Shown here in pieces: positions 9,075-17,772 of a stretch of DNA of 64,000 nucleotides. The stretch comes from Mycolicibacterium elephantis DSM 44368. Its GTDB lineage: Bacteria > Actinomycetota > Actinomycetes > Mycobacteriales > Mycobacteriaceae. How positions within the stretch are numbered: position 1 is the stretch's first letter; every line of letters begins with the position of its first letter. The translations under genes and the position numbers were made by a program. The stretch covers positions 59,230 to 123,229 of the forward strand of contig NZ_ATDN01000014.1 in NCBI RefSeq assembly GCF_004014805.1. The letters run 5' to 3'. The notes under the pieces were generated by a model. The model made no database searches, had not been told where the DNA came from, and saw only the letters and a program-made list of their open reading frames with translations.

Positions 9075-9820
9075 GGCGCGGCCTGCCCCTTGATGCGCCG
9101 CATGGTCATCGAGTGCCGGTAGCGCGACGACGGATGGGTGTTGATGGTGACCTGGGCGATCTCCCCGTCTGACGTCTTGTACGTGCGCCGCATCTCCAGC
9201 GCGGCCGTGCCCGGCTCCATCTGCAGCGCGTCGGCCAGCGTGTCGGTGGCGGCGACCGCCGAGATCTCTTGGTGCACCTCGACGATGCTCACCCCGAAGA
9301 GGTCCTCGATCAGCGGGAAGATCGGCCCGGAATGCCGTTGCAGCAGCCGACCCACCGCAGCGAACGCACGGTTGATGTAGTACTCGGTCACGCAGACCGG
9401 AGTGCTGCGCGCGTCGACCCGGCGGTGCCCGCGCACGGCCAGCCACTGCGAACCGGCCGTCAACCCGGTCTTCGCGGCGAGTTCGTCGTCGATGGTCACC
9501 ATCGCGTTGGACTCGATCTCCAGCTGCGCACCCGCGGCGAACGCGAGCAGGTCGTCGATCGACATCACGTCCTGGACATAGGAATTCGCCGAAGGCCGCG
9601 GCACCACCAGTGTGCCCGCCCGCGGCCGGGAGGCGACCAGGTTGTCGTCGCGCAGCCTGCGCAGCGCCTCGCGGATGGTGTAACGGCTGACCTCGAACCG
9701 CTCGCACAGCTGCTGCTCGGTGGGAAGTTGTGACCCCACCGGATACACCCCGTCGACGATCTCCTTTCGCAGGGTGCGTGCCACCTGGAGGTACCGGTGG
9801 TCGGCGGAGTTGACCGTCAT
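9071..9820 (-). CDS. GntR-family transcriptional regulator (HutC/UTRA subfamily)
   Basis: 249 residues. Residues about 8-70 form a GntR winged helix: LRKEIVDGVYPVGSQLPTEQ, then RYTIREALRRLRDDNLV. Residues about 95-240 match the UTRA ligand domain, ending in the usual strand pair (AALEMRRTYKTSDGEI, AQVTINTHPSSRYR). It lies between the lactonase-like and the ligase genes, overlapping both by 4 bp, so it is transcribed in the minus-strand arm of the catabolic cluster. The best candidate operator is the dyad in the divergent gap at 11532-11554. It probably derepresses both arms on binding a pathway acid or CoA ester. Confidence 0.9.
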   Translation of the reverse strand: MTVNSADHRYLQVARTLRKEIVDGVYPVGSQLPTEQQLCERFEVSRYTIREALRRLRDDNLVASRPRAGTLVVPRPSANSYVQDVMSIDDLLAFAAGAQLEIESNAMVTIDDELAAKTGLTAGSQWLAVRGHRRVDARSTPVCVTEYYINRAFAAVGRLLQRHSGPIFPLIEDLFGVSIVEVHQEISAVAATDTLADALQMEPGTAALEMRRTYKTSDGEIAQVTINTHPSSRYRHSMTMRRIKGQAAP

Positions 9821-11439
9821 GTCCCGTTCCGGCGCAGCGCCAGCACACTACCGTCGCCGTCGGCGGAGACGTACAGCGTGCCATCGGGTCCCATGGTGAT
9901 GCCGGCGAACGGGCCCTGCGGGCCGGAGAACGGCGGCATTCCCTTGAGCGGCTTGGGCTCCACCCCGGGAGGAGCGCCCACCGGGAGACCGGAGGCGATG
10001 GTGGTGCGCACCTTGGTGCCCAGGTCGAACGCGACGACCTCTTTGGCCCCGGCATCGACGATGTAGAGGACCCCGCCAGCGACATGGATCCCCTGCGGAC
10101 GCTGCAGCCCGTCGACGACGGTTTCGGTCGAACCCGTCAGCCGCACCACCCGGCCGGCGCCGGATTCGGCGACCAGCGGACGGCCGTCGGCGTCGAACGC
10201 CACGCCAACCGGGTCCTGCAGGCCCGACGCCAGCACCTCGGTGCTGCCTGACCGCAGCGAGTGCACCCGGCCCGTGCCGAGTTCGGCGAACACGATCGCG
10301 TCGTCGGGTCCGACCGCGACGCCGTAGAGTTGGTCGAATCCGTCAGCGAGATAATCGGTTTCGCCGTCGGCTGGACGATACCGGCCGATCTGGCCGCCTG
10401 AGGTGGCCACCACGAACGCGCCCGCCCCCACCGGCGCCAACCCGCGGAGGAACCCGGGATAGCCTGGCGTGAACAGCATTCCGACGGTTCGCAGCGACCC
10501 GTCGGCTTCGACCGCGTAGAAGTAGGTGCCGTCCGCGACGTAGAGAGAACCGTCGTCGCCCACCGCCAGATCCAGCGGCCAGTTCAGACCACCGGGCAGC
10601 ACCGTGCGGGTCTGGCCGGCGCTCGAGATCTCGGTGATCTCACCGGTGAAGTTGGAGACCAGCACCCGGTCACCGACCAGCGTGAGGTTGTCCAGCCCGG
10701 GGGTGAGCTGTGCCAGCAGCGTCTTGTCTCCCGTGCGCGGATCGATGCGCAGCACCTGCCCGCTGGCCACCTGGGTCGAGACGATGTGGCCCTGCGGGTC
10801 GAACTTCACCGCATCCGGAACACCCAGCTCCGCGGTAACCCGTTGCGGCTCAGCCTGTTCGCCGGCATTCGGGTCGATGCGCCAGATCTCGTTGGCGGTC
10901 ATCAGCGGGTAGTACAGCCAACCGTCTGGGCCGACCTCCATCGCGTTCGGCGACGCAAGGTCGGTCAGCAGGATCTGCGCGGCGCCGGTGGCGCGATCGA
11001 GTTCCATCAACCGTCCGCCGTCGCGGCACTCGTTGATGAACAGCCGGTCCTGGTGCACAGTGATGCCGTTGGCGCAGGGCAGATCGTCGCGCAACACGCG
11101 GGTCTGGCCGCGGGGATCGCGCACGCTGACACGTCCGTCCATCACCTCGGTGGCGTACAGGTTGCCGCTGGTGTCGAACGCGACGTCGTCGGGTGCGACG
11201 ATGTCGCCGCCCTTGGCGCTGACGGTGTGCAGCTGCCCGGTGCCCAGATCGAGCGCGCTGATCTGGCTTCCGGTCACCTGTGCGACGTAGACCCGTCCGT
11301 CGGGCCCGGTGCGCAGACCGTTTGCGCCGAACAATCGGCTCGGCGCGGTGAGGCGCCGGAGCTGCCAGCCCTCGCCGACGGTCGGGTTCGGCCCGGTGTA
11401 GCGGGCCTGCGGAAGCGACCCCGTCGCGGATTGCGTCAT
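9817..11439 (-). CDS. SMP-30/NHL-type beta-propeller protein, probable lactonase
   Basis: 540 residues built of repeated blades of the type GPDGRVYVAQ, DTSGNLYATEV, GPDGWLYYPL, GDDGSLYVADG, FDADGRPLVAES and GPDGTLYVSAD, enough for two six-bladed propellers. Such SMP-30/gluconolactonase-like proteins bind a divalent metal in the central channel and hydrolyse lactones. No clear signal peptide. The ATG at 11439 is used; a TTG at 11457 in the same frame is possible but its purine-rich stretch is too close. Opposite strand to a Baeyer-Villiger monooxygenase gene, whose product would be a lactone, so lactone hydrolysis is a reasonable inference. Confidence 0.78.
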   Translation of the reverse strand: MTQSATGSLPQARYTGPNPTVGEGWQLRRLTAPSRLFGANGLRTGPDGRVYVAQVTGSQISALDLGTGQLHTVSAKGGDIVAPDDVAFDTSGNLYATEVMDGRVSVRDPRGQTRVLRDDLPCANGITVHQDRLFINECRDGGRLMELDRATGAAQILLTDLASPNAMEVGPDGWLYYPLMTANEIWRIDPNAGEQAEPQRVTAELGVPDAVKFDPQGHIVSTQVASGQVLRIDPRTGDKTLLAQLTPGLDNLTLVGDRVLVSNFTGEITEISSAGQTRTVLPGGLNWPLDLAVGDDGSLYVADGTYFYAVEADGSLRTVGMLFTPGYPGFLRGLAPVGAGAFVVATSGGQIGRYRPADGETDYLADGFDQLYGVAVGPDDAIVFAELGTGRVHSLRSGSTEVLASGLQDPVGVAFDADGRPLVAESGAGRVVRLTGSTETVVDGLQRPQGIHVAGGVLYIVDAGAKEVVAFDLGTKVRTTIASGLPVGAPPGVEPKPLKGMPPFSGPQGPFAGITMGPDGTLYVSADGDGSVLALRRNGT

Positions 11440-11531
11440 GAACTCGGACCGTATCAAGCTCCGTTAGTCCAGACAATAGGCTGCTTTACCAGCTCAGCGA
11501 CTCTTGACGGACAGATCCGCGCTGCGGAATA

Positions 11532-11554
11532 GTGTTCTGCAATATGCAGAGCAC
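11532..11554. promoter_or_regulatory. Candidate GntR operator in the divergent promoter region
   Basis: 10-bp arms GTGTTCTGCA (11532-11541) and TGCAGAGCAC (11545-11554) around a 3-bp spacer ATA, with one mismatch. It lies in the 138-bp gap between the divergent lactonase-like and SDR genes, about 24 bp before the SDR start. Its size suits a dimeric GntR or TetR protein; the gntR gene two positions away is the obvious candidate. Confidence 0.6.
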
Positions 11555-11577
11555 CGTATCGTGTCCGGACAAATAGC

Positions 11578-12423
11578 GTGAGCGAGCTTCTGAGCCTGGC
11601 CGGCCGCATCGTCGTGGTGTCGGGGGCCGGCGGCGGCGGCATCGGCACCACCGTGACCCGGATGGCCGCGCAGGCCGGCGCCACCGTGGTGGCGGTCAGC
11701 CGGTCGAAGGAGAACCTCGACGAACACGTCGCACCGCTGGCCGCGCAGGGGCTGGCGGTGGTGCCGGTGGCCGCCGACGCCTCGACCGACGAGGGCATCG
11801 ACACCGTGCTGGATCAGGTGCGCCGCACCGAGGGAACGCTGTACGGCCTCGTCAACATCGCGGGCGGCGCAGCGCCGGCGACGTGGATGCCCGCCACCCG
11901 GGTGACCCGCGACGACTGGCGGGCGTTGTTCGCCGCCAACCTCGAAACGGCGTTCTTCATGAGCCAGGCCGTCGCCGCCGAAGTCCGGCAGCGGGGCAAC
12001 CCCGGGTCGATCGTGTCGGTGTCGTCGATCAGCGGCATGAACACGGCGCCGTTCCATATCGCCTACGGCACCGCCAAGGCCGCCGTCGCCGCGATGACGC
12101 GCACGATGGCCGTCGAACTGGCGCTCGACAACATCCGCGTCAACGCCGTGGCGCCGGGAGTGACCGAAACCGCCGCGTCGCGCACCTACGTCGACGAGGA
12201 CCCCGACCGGGACCGCCGCGCGATCGCGATGGGCCGCCGCGGCCGGCCGGAGGAGCAGGCGGGCGCGATCCTGTTCCTGCTGTCCGACCTGTCGAGCTAC
12301 ATCACCGGGCAGACGTTGCTCGTCGACGGTGGGCTGAACCTCAAGTGGACGCATCTGGACGCCGACAACACGTCGTTGTTCCTCAAAGACGAATCCTTCC
12401 GCGCCGAGATCAAGCGGTTTTAG
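11578..12423 (+). CDS. Short-chain dehydrogenase/reductase
   Basis: 281 residues from a GTG. Cofactor loop SGAGGGGIGTTV near residue 15, NIAGGAAPA near 93, catalytic YGTAK (Tyr-x3-Lys) and ITGQTLLVDGG. The C-terminus carries about 25 extra residues (LKWTHLDADNTSLFL...IKRF) beyond the usual end. First gene of the plus-strand catabolic arm, 8 bp ahead of the Rieske oxygenase, so it could dehydrogenate a diol or alcohol made by that enzyme. The start follows the divergent operator region and no strong ribosome site is visible, so the exact start is moderately certain. Confidence 0.85.
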   Translation: MSELLSLAGRIVVVSGAGGGGIGTTVTRMAAQAGATVVAVSRSKENLDEHVAPLAAQGLAVVPVAADASTDEGIDTVLDQVRRTEGTLYGLVNIAGGAAPATWMPATRVTRDDWRALFAANLETAFFMSQAVAAEVRQRGNPGSIVSVSSISGMNTAPFHIAYGTAKAAVAAMTRTMAVELALDNIRVNAVAPGVTETAASRTYVDEDPDRDRRAIAMGRRGRPEEQAGAILFLLSDLSSYITGQTLLVDGGLNLKWTHLDADNTSLFLKDESFRAEIKRF

Positions 12424-12431
12424 GAGAACCC

Positions 12432-13802
12432 ATGACAGATCTGGAAACCCAAGTCGCCGACGAGCTTTCCGAGCCGATGACGATTCCCGTGGAGGCCTAC
12501 ATCTCCGAGGAGTACGCCCGCGCGGAACGCGACAGGCTATGGCGCAGGGTCTGGCAGCAGGTCGGCCGGGTCGAGGAGCTTTCCGAGGTGGGCAGCTATC
12601 TGACCTACGACATCCTCGACGACTCGATCATCATCGTGCGCACCGGGCCCAACGAGTTTCGGGCGCACCACAACGTGTGCATGCACCGCGGCCGCCGGCT
12701 CGTCGACACCCCGGAGGGCGCGAAGAACGCCTGCGGGCGGGCCCGCAAGTCCTTCGTGTGCGGATTCCACGGCTGGACATACGGTCTCGACGGCGCCTGC
12801 ACCCACATCCGCGAACAGGACGACTGGAAGGGCGCACTGACACCGCAGAACACCCACCTCGTTCCCGTTCAGGTGGACACCTGGGGCGGGTGGCTGTTCA
12901 TCAACATGGACCCCGACTGCGAACCGTTGGCCGACTACCTGTTCCCCGCGGCCAAGATCCTCGACCCGTTCGGGCTGGAGAACATGCGCTACCGCTGGCG
13001 CAAGTGGCTGTACTTCGACTGCAACTGGAAGGTCGCGCTGGAGGCCTTCAACGAGACCTACCACGTGTTCACCACCCACCCGGAGTTCAACAAGTTCGGT
13101 GAGTTCAGGGGCTGGGCCAAGGCGCAGGGCAAGCACAGCAACATCGGCTACGACGCGCCGAAAGACATGGAGGCCACCAAGTCCAAGATCCGGTTGGGCA
13201 CCGGTGACGATCCCCGCGTCTCCACCGCCGAGATGCAGATGTACACCTGGGAGCAGACCAACGCCACCACCACCGAGACTCTGGTCAACGCCGCCAAGCG
13301 TCTGGTGGACGAACTGCCCGAGGGCACACCGCCGGACAAGGTCCTCGAGCACTGGCTGGCTTCGGCCCGCCGCGACGACGAGGCTCGCGGGGTGATCTGG
13401 CCGACCATCCCGGCCGACATCCTCGGGCAGGCGGGCACCGCGTGGCAGATCTTCCCGAACTTCCAGATCGGCCAGGGTCTGACCACCGCGCTGTGCTACA
13501 GCGCGAAACCGCATCCCAGCTACGATCCCAACAAGTGCATCTTCGAAGTCGCCACGTTCGAGCTGTTCCCCAAAGGCCAAGAACCGCAGACCGAGTGGGA
13601 GTACACGCCCAAGGACAGCCCGAACTGGCTCTCGGTGCTGCCGCAGGACTTCTCCAACATGGCCGCGGTGCAGCAGGGCATGAAGTCGCTCGGCTTTCCC
13701 GGCACCAGGCCCAACCCCTATCGCGAACGCAGCACCGTCAACCTCCACCACCAACTGTCCAGATACATGGGCACCGGCGAACCACAGGAGCTTTCAGACT
13801 GA
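12432..13802 (+). CDS. Rieske non-heme iron oxygenase, alpha subunit
   Basis: 456 residues, preceded by AGGAGAACCC. Rieske cluster ligands: C83-M-H85 and C110-x2-H113 (CGFHGW). The gap between the pairs is 24 residues, longer than the usual 15-17. The catalytic domain has NETYHVFTTH with His211 and His216 as iron ligands; the distal carboxylate lies nearer the C-terminus and cannot be fixed by eye. No ferredoxin or reductase partner and no beta subunit is encoded nearby, so it is probably an alpha-only oxygenase using electron carriers from elsewhere. The stop overlaps the next start (TGATG), so it is coupled to the Baeyer-Villiger enzyme. Confidence 0.9.
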   Translation: MTDLETQVADELSEPMTIPVEAYISEEYARAERDRLWRRVWQQVGRVEELSEVGSYLTYDILDDSIIIVRTGPNEFRAHHNVCMHRGRRLVDTPEGAKNACGRARKSFVCGFHGWTYGLDGACTHIREQDDWKGALTPQNTHLVPVQVDTWGGWLFINMDPDCEPLADYLFPAAKILDPFGLENMRYRWRKWLYFDCNWKVALEAFNETYHVFTTHPEFNKFGEFRGWAKAQGKHSNIGYDAPKDMEATKSKIRLGTGDDPRVSTAEMQMYTWEQTNATTTETLVNAAKRLVDELPEGTPPDKVLEHWLASARRDDEARGVIWPTIPADILGQAGTAWQIFPNFQIGQGLTTALCYSAKPHPSYDPNKCIFEVATFELFPKGQEPQTEWEYTPKDSPNWLSVLPQDFSNMAAVQQGMKSLGFPGTRPNPYRERSTVNLHHQLSRYMGTGEPQELSD

Positions 13803-15661
13803 TGACCGAGACACTTGGTACCTCCGCACAGCCGTGCGGTCCGACGGACACCCCCGACGACGTCGACATCGATGCGCTGCGGGAGAAGTACGCCCAGGAG
13901 CGCGCCAAGCGACTGCGTCCGGAAGGCTCCAAGCAGTACGTCGAGCTGACCGACGACTTCGCCGGCTACTACGAAGTCGACCCCTACACGCCGGTCACGC
14001 CGCGTGACCCGATCACCGAGGACATCGACGTCGCGGTGCTGGGCGGTGGCTTCGGCGGCCTGCTGTCGGCGGCGTATCTGAAGAAGGCCGGTGTCGACGA
14101 CGTCCGCATCATCGAACTCGGCGGTGACTTCGGCGGGGTCTGGTACTGGAACCGCTATCCGGGTATCCAGTGCGACAACGAATCCTATTGCTACATCCCG
14201 ATGCTCGAAGAGCTCGACTTCATGCCGTCGAAGAAGTTCGCGGACGGCACCGAGATCTATGAGCACTGCCGGCGCATCGGCAAGCACTTCGGGCTCTACG
14301 ACGGCGCGATCTTCTCCACTCAGGTGCGCAACCTGCACTGGGACGAGGAGATCAACCGGTGGCGCATCAGCACCAACCGTGACGACGACATCCGTGCGCG
14401 TTTCGTGGTCATGGCCTCGGGCCCGTTCCACCGGCCGAAACTGCCCGGCATCCCGGGCATCAAGGACTTCAAGGGCCACAGCTTTCACTCGTCGCGGTGG
14501 GACTACGACTACACCGGCGGTGACAGCACCGGCAACCTGCACAAGCTGGCCGACAAGCGGGTCGCGGTCGTCGGCACCGGCGCCACCGCGATCCAGATCG
14601 TCCCGTATCTCGCCAAGGACTGCCAGCACCTGTACGTGTTTCAGCGCACGCCGTCCACGGTCGACGAACGCAACAACGCGCCCACCGATCCGGAGTGGGT
14701 GAAGACGCTGAAGCCGGGCTGGCAGAAGGAACGTCAGCGCAACTTCCACGCCTGGACCTTCGAGGGCATGGCGCTGGGCCAGCCGGATCTGGTGTGCGAC
14801 TTCTGGACCGAGCTGGGCCGCAACACCGCCGCGCGGGTGATGGCGCTCGAGGACCCGGCGTCGCTGACCCCCGAACAGTTCATGGCGATCCGCGAGGAAG
14901 AGGACTACAAGATCATGGAGCGGCTGCGCCGCCGGATCGCCGAGATCGTGAAGGACCAGGACACCGCCGAGGCGCTCAAGCCCTACTACCGTCTCCTGTG
15001 CAAGCGGCCGCTGTCCAACGACGAGTACCTACCCACCTTCAACCGGCCCAACGTCACGCTGGTCGACGTATCGGAATCCAAAGGCGTGGAACGGGTCACG
15101 GAGAAAGGGCTGGTCGCCAACGGCCAGGAGTACGAGGTCGACTGCATCATCTACGCCAGCGGTTTCGAGATCACCACCGATATCAGCAGGCGGTACTCGA
15201 TCGAGGCCATCGAGGGTCGCGACGGGCTGTCGCTCTACGACTACTGGCGCGACGGGTACAAGACCCTGCACGGCATGACCAGCCGCGGGTTCCCCAACCA
15301 GTTCTTCACCGGGTTCACGCAGGTCGGCATCTCGGCGAACATCGCGTCGAACTACGAACTGCAGGGTGAGCACATCGCCTACATCATCGCCGAGGCGTTG
15401 AAGCGCGGCGCCACCACGGTGGAGCCGACGCAGGAGGCGCAGGAACAGTGGTGTCAGACGATCCGCGAAACCGCCGTCGACACCTCGGCTTTCGACGCGT
15501 CCTGCACGCCCGGCTACTACAACAACGAAGGCGGCGGCGGCGGTGAGGGGTTGCGCTCGCATCTGGGCGAGCCCTACGGCCCGGGCTTCTACGCGTTCGG
15601 TGACCTGCTCAAAGAGTGGCGCGACGAGGGTGACCTGGATGGGCTCGCCCTCGGACCCTAG
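13802..15661 (+). CDS. Baeyer-Villiger-type flavin monooxygenase
   Basis: 619 residues. An N-terminal extension of about 75 residues precedes the FAD loop GGGFGG (81-86). The BVMO fingerprint F-x-G-x3-H-x3-W is present as [11 protein letters not shown] (223-233), and the NADPH Rossmann loop GTGATA is at 258-263. The length and extension match BVMOs acting on cyclopentadecanone, polycyclic or steroid ketones rather than short cyclohexanone enzymes. Should insert oxygen beside a ring ketone to give a lactone or ester, using NADPH and O2. Coupled to the Rieske gene by TGATG; a perfect inverted repeat directly follows the stop. Confidence 0.92.
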   Translation: MTETLGTSAQPCGPTDTPDDVDIDALREKYAQERAKRLRPEGSKQYVELTDDFAGYYEVDPYTPVTPRDPITEDIDVAVLGGGFGGLLSAAYLKKAGVDDVRIIELGGDFGGVWYWNRYPGIQCDNESYCYIPMLEELDFMPSKKFADGTEIYEHCRRIGKHFGLYDGAIFSTQVRNLHWDEEINRWRISTNRDDDIRARFVVMASGPFHRPKLPGIPGIKDFKGHSFHSSRWDYDYTGGDSTGNLHKLADKRVAVVGTGATAIQIVPYLAKDCQHLYVFQRTPSTVDERNNAPTDPEWVKTLKPGWQKERQRNFHAWTFEGMALGQPDLVCDFWTELGRNTAARVMALEDPASLTPEQFMAIREEEDYKIMERLRRRIAEIVKDQDTAEALKPYYRLLCKRPLSNDEYLPTFNRPNVTLVDVSESKGVERVTEKGLVANGQEYEVDCIIYASGFEITTDISRRYSIEAIEGRDGLSLYDYWRDGYKTLHGMTSRGFPNQFFTGFTQVGISANIASNYELQGEHIAYIIAEALKRGATTVEPTQEAQEQWCQTIRETAVDTSAFDASCTPGYYNNEGGGGGEGLRSHLGEPYGPGFYAFGDLLKEWRDEGDLDGLALGP

Positions 15662-15704
15662 CGATTTGTGTGCGTCTGAGCGCTCGTCTTCGCACACAAA
15701 TCGC
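15661..15704. repeat. 14-bp perfect inverted repeat between the BVMO and SDR genes
   Basis: Arms GCGATTTGTGTGCG (15661-15674) and its exact reverse complement (15691-15704) flank a 16-base loop. There is no T tract, so an attenuator, processing site, operator or small mobile palindrome is as likely as a terminator. If the downstream gene began at the ATG at 15639, the repeat would be translated, which looks unnatural. Confidence 0.8.
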
Positions 15705-15707
15705 AGC

Positions 15708-16622
15708 TTGAGATTCGACGGCCGCGTGGCCGTCGTCACCGGAGCCGGTCGCGGACTGGGTCGCTCGTACGCGATGCTGCTGGCCGAACGTGGCGCCAAG
15801 GTCGTCGTCAACGATCCCGGCGGCAGCATCACCGGCAGCGGTTCCGACGCGGGGCCCGCCGAGGACGTGGTGCGCGAAATCGCCGCGGCCGGCGGGGAAG
15901 CGGTGGCCAACACCGACTCGGTCGCCACCGCGGACGGCGGCAAGGCCGTTGTCGACACCGCACTCGAGCGGTACGGCGGTGTCGACATCCTCATCCACAA
16001 CGCCGGCAACGTCCGTCGTGCGGCGTTGCGGGAGATGAGCTATGACGACTTCGACGCCGTCCTCGACGTCCACCTGCGCGGCGCATTCCATGTGGTGCGC
16101 CCCGCGTTTCCGCACATGTGCGACGCCGGCTTCGGCCGCATCGTGCTGACGTCGTCGATCGGCGGGCTGTACGGCAACCACCAGGTGGCCAACTACGCGG
16201 TGGCCAAGGCCGGGGTCATCGGGCTGTCCAACGTCGCCGCGATGGAAGGCGCGGCCCACGGCGTCATTAGCAATGTCATCGTGCCCGCCGCCGTCACCCG
16301 CATGGCCGAAGGCATTGACACGTCGGCGTATCCGCCGATGGGACCGGAGCTGGTGGCCCCGACGGTGGGCTGGCTCGCACACGAAACCTGCGCGGTGACC
16401 GGCGAGGTGTTCATCGCGCTGGCCGGACGGGTCGCCAGGGCGTTCGTCGCCGAAACGCCTGGCGTATACCGCCCGTCGTGGTCCATCGAGGATGTCGCCG
16501 AGCAGATCGCGACCATCCGCGACACCGCGAACCCGCTGATCTTCCCGGTGGTGCCCGACGGGCACGGGGACCACATCCGGTACAGCTTCGCGATGGCCGA
16601 CCAGGGAGCGCTTCATGGCTAG
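15708..16622 (+). CDS. Short-chain dehydrogenase (type II hydroxyacyl-CoA dehydrogenase-like)
   Basis: 304 residues from the TTG at 15708, which begins [20 protein letters not shown], the normal N-terminus of this SDR group. GAGRGLG loop, HNAGN, SS-Y-K with YAVAK. It has the DPGGS insert after the second strand and a C-terminal extension seen in the SDR domains of peroxisomal multifunctional enzymes, which oxidise 3-hydroxyacyl-CoA. An ATG at 15639 gives 23 more residues across the inverted repeat and has a fair ribosome site, so the start is uncertain. It overlaps the CoA-transferase gene by 8 bp. Confidence 0.85.
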   Translation: MRFDGRVAVVTGAGRGLGRSYAMLLAERGAKVVVNDPGGSITGSGSDAGPAEDVVREIAAAGGEAVANTDSVATADGGKAVVDTALERYGGVDILIHNAGNVRRAALREMSYDDFDAVLDVHLRGAFHVVRPAFPHMCDAGFGRIVLTSSIGGLYGNHQVANYAVAKAGVIGLSNVAAMEGAAHGVISNVIVPAAVTRMAEGIDTSAYPPMGPELVAPTVGWLAHETCAVTGEVFIALAGRVARAFVAETPGVYRPSWSIEDVAEQIATIRDTANPLIFPVVPDGHGDHIRYSFAMADQGALHG

Positions 16623-17772
16623 CGGTCCGCTCAAGGGCATACGTGTCGTCGACCTCACCGCGATGGTGATGGGTCCCTACTGCACCCAGATCATGGCCGA
16701 CATGGGCGCCGACGTGATCAAAGTCGAACCGCCGCAAGGCGACAACACCCGCTACATCTCGGTGGGCCCCGTGCCCGGAATGAGCGGTGTGTTCGTCAAC
16801 GTCAACCGCGGCAAGCGCAGCGTCGTCATCGACCTGCAGACCGACGCGGGCAAGGCGGCGCTGCGCGCCCTCGTCGAAACGGCCGACGTGTTCATCCACT
16901 CGATGCGGGCCAAGGCCATCACCAAGCTGGGCCTCGACTATCCGAGCGTGGCCGCGATCAACCCCGCGATCGTCTACACCAACTGCTACGGCTACAGCAG
17001 GCGCGGGCCGGAACGCGACCGGCCGGCCTACGACGACACCATCCAGGCCGAATGTGGAATCCCCGCCGTGCAACAGCAACTCACCGGCGAGGCCGACTAT
17101 GTCGGCACGATCATGGCCGACAAGGTGGCGGGGCTGACCGCGCTCTACGCGACGACCATGGCGCTGTTCCATCGCGAGCGCACGGGGGAGGGCCAGGAGG
17201 TCGAGGTCGCCATGTTCGAGACCATGGCGGCGTTCATGCTGGTCGAACATGCCAACGGCGCCATGTTCGACCCACCCCTCGGGCCCGCCGTGTATCCGCG
17301 CACGGTGGCGCCCAACCGCAGGCCGTACCGCACCCGCGACGGCTACATCGCCGCGCTTATCTACAACGACAAACACTGGGACGCCTTCGTCAACGCGGTC
17401 AAACCCGCCTGGGTCAACGAATCCCACGCGACCCTGGAGTCACGGGCCCGCGACATCGACACCGTGTACGGGCTGCTGGCCGAGACGATGAAGGAACGCA
17501 CCACGGCCGAATGGCTGGAGTTGTTCGGCGAGCTGGAGATCCCGGCCGCGCCGCTGAACTCACCCGACGCGTTGTTCGACAACACGCACCTGAACGCGGT
17601 GGGGCTGTTCGAGACCGTGGACACGCCGCACGGCCAGGTGCGCTTTCCCGGTGTGCCGACGTGGTTTTCGCGTACCCCCGGTGCGGTCGCGGGCCCGGCT
17701 CCCGAACTCGGCGCCGACACCGCGGAGGTGCTCGAAGAACTCGGTTTGGCAGGTGCCGACCATGCGCTTTGA
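16615..17772 (+). CDS. CaiB/BaiF family (class III) CoA transferase
   Basis: 385 residues starting with the family block GIRVVDLTAMVMGPYCTQIM and MGADVIKVEPPQGD. The catalytic aspartate should be one of Asp140/Asp141 in PAYDDTIQA. The GTGEGQEVEVAMFETMA block in the centre is also typical. Class III enzymes move CoA from an acyl-CoA donor to a free carboxylic acid via aspartyl-CoA intermediates, here most likely loading or recycling CoA on a pathway acid. Starts inside the end of the SDR gene and overlaps the following dehydrogenase start, so it lies within one long operon. Confidence 0.9.
   Translation: MASGPLKGIRVVDLTAMVMGPYCTQIMADMGADVIKVEPPQGDNTRYISVGPVPGMSGVFVNVNRGKRSVVIDLQTDAGKAALRALVETADVFIHSMRAKAITKLGLDYPSVAAINPAIVYTNCYGYSRRGPERDRPAYDDTIQAECGIPAVQQQLTGEADYVGTIMADKVAGLTALYATTMALFHRERTGEGQEVEVAMFETMAAFMLVEHANGAMFDPPLGPAVYPRTVAPNRRPYRTRDGYIAALIYNDKHWDAFVNAVKPAWVNESHATLESRARDIDTVYGLLAETMKERTTAEWLELFGELEIPAAPLNSPDALFDNTHLNAVGLFETVDTPHGQVRFPGVPTWFSRTPGAVAGPAPELGADTAEVLEELGLAGADHAL

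Noticed and set aside
9075..10085. Upstream extension of the ligase reading frame to give an 893-residue protein
   Set aside because: It runs through the GntR and beta-propeller genes in another frame, has no family resemblance, and the GTG overlapping the GntR stop is a natural start.
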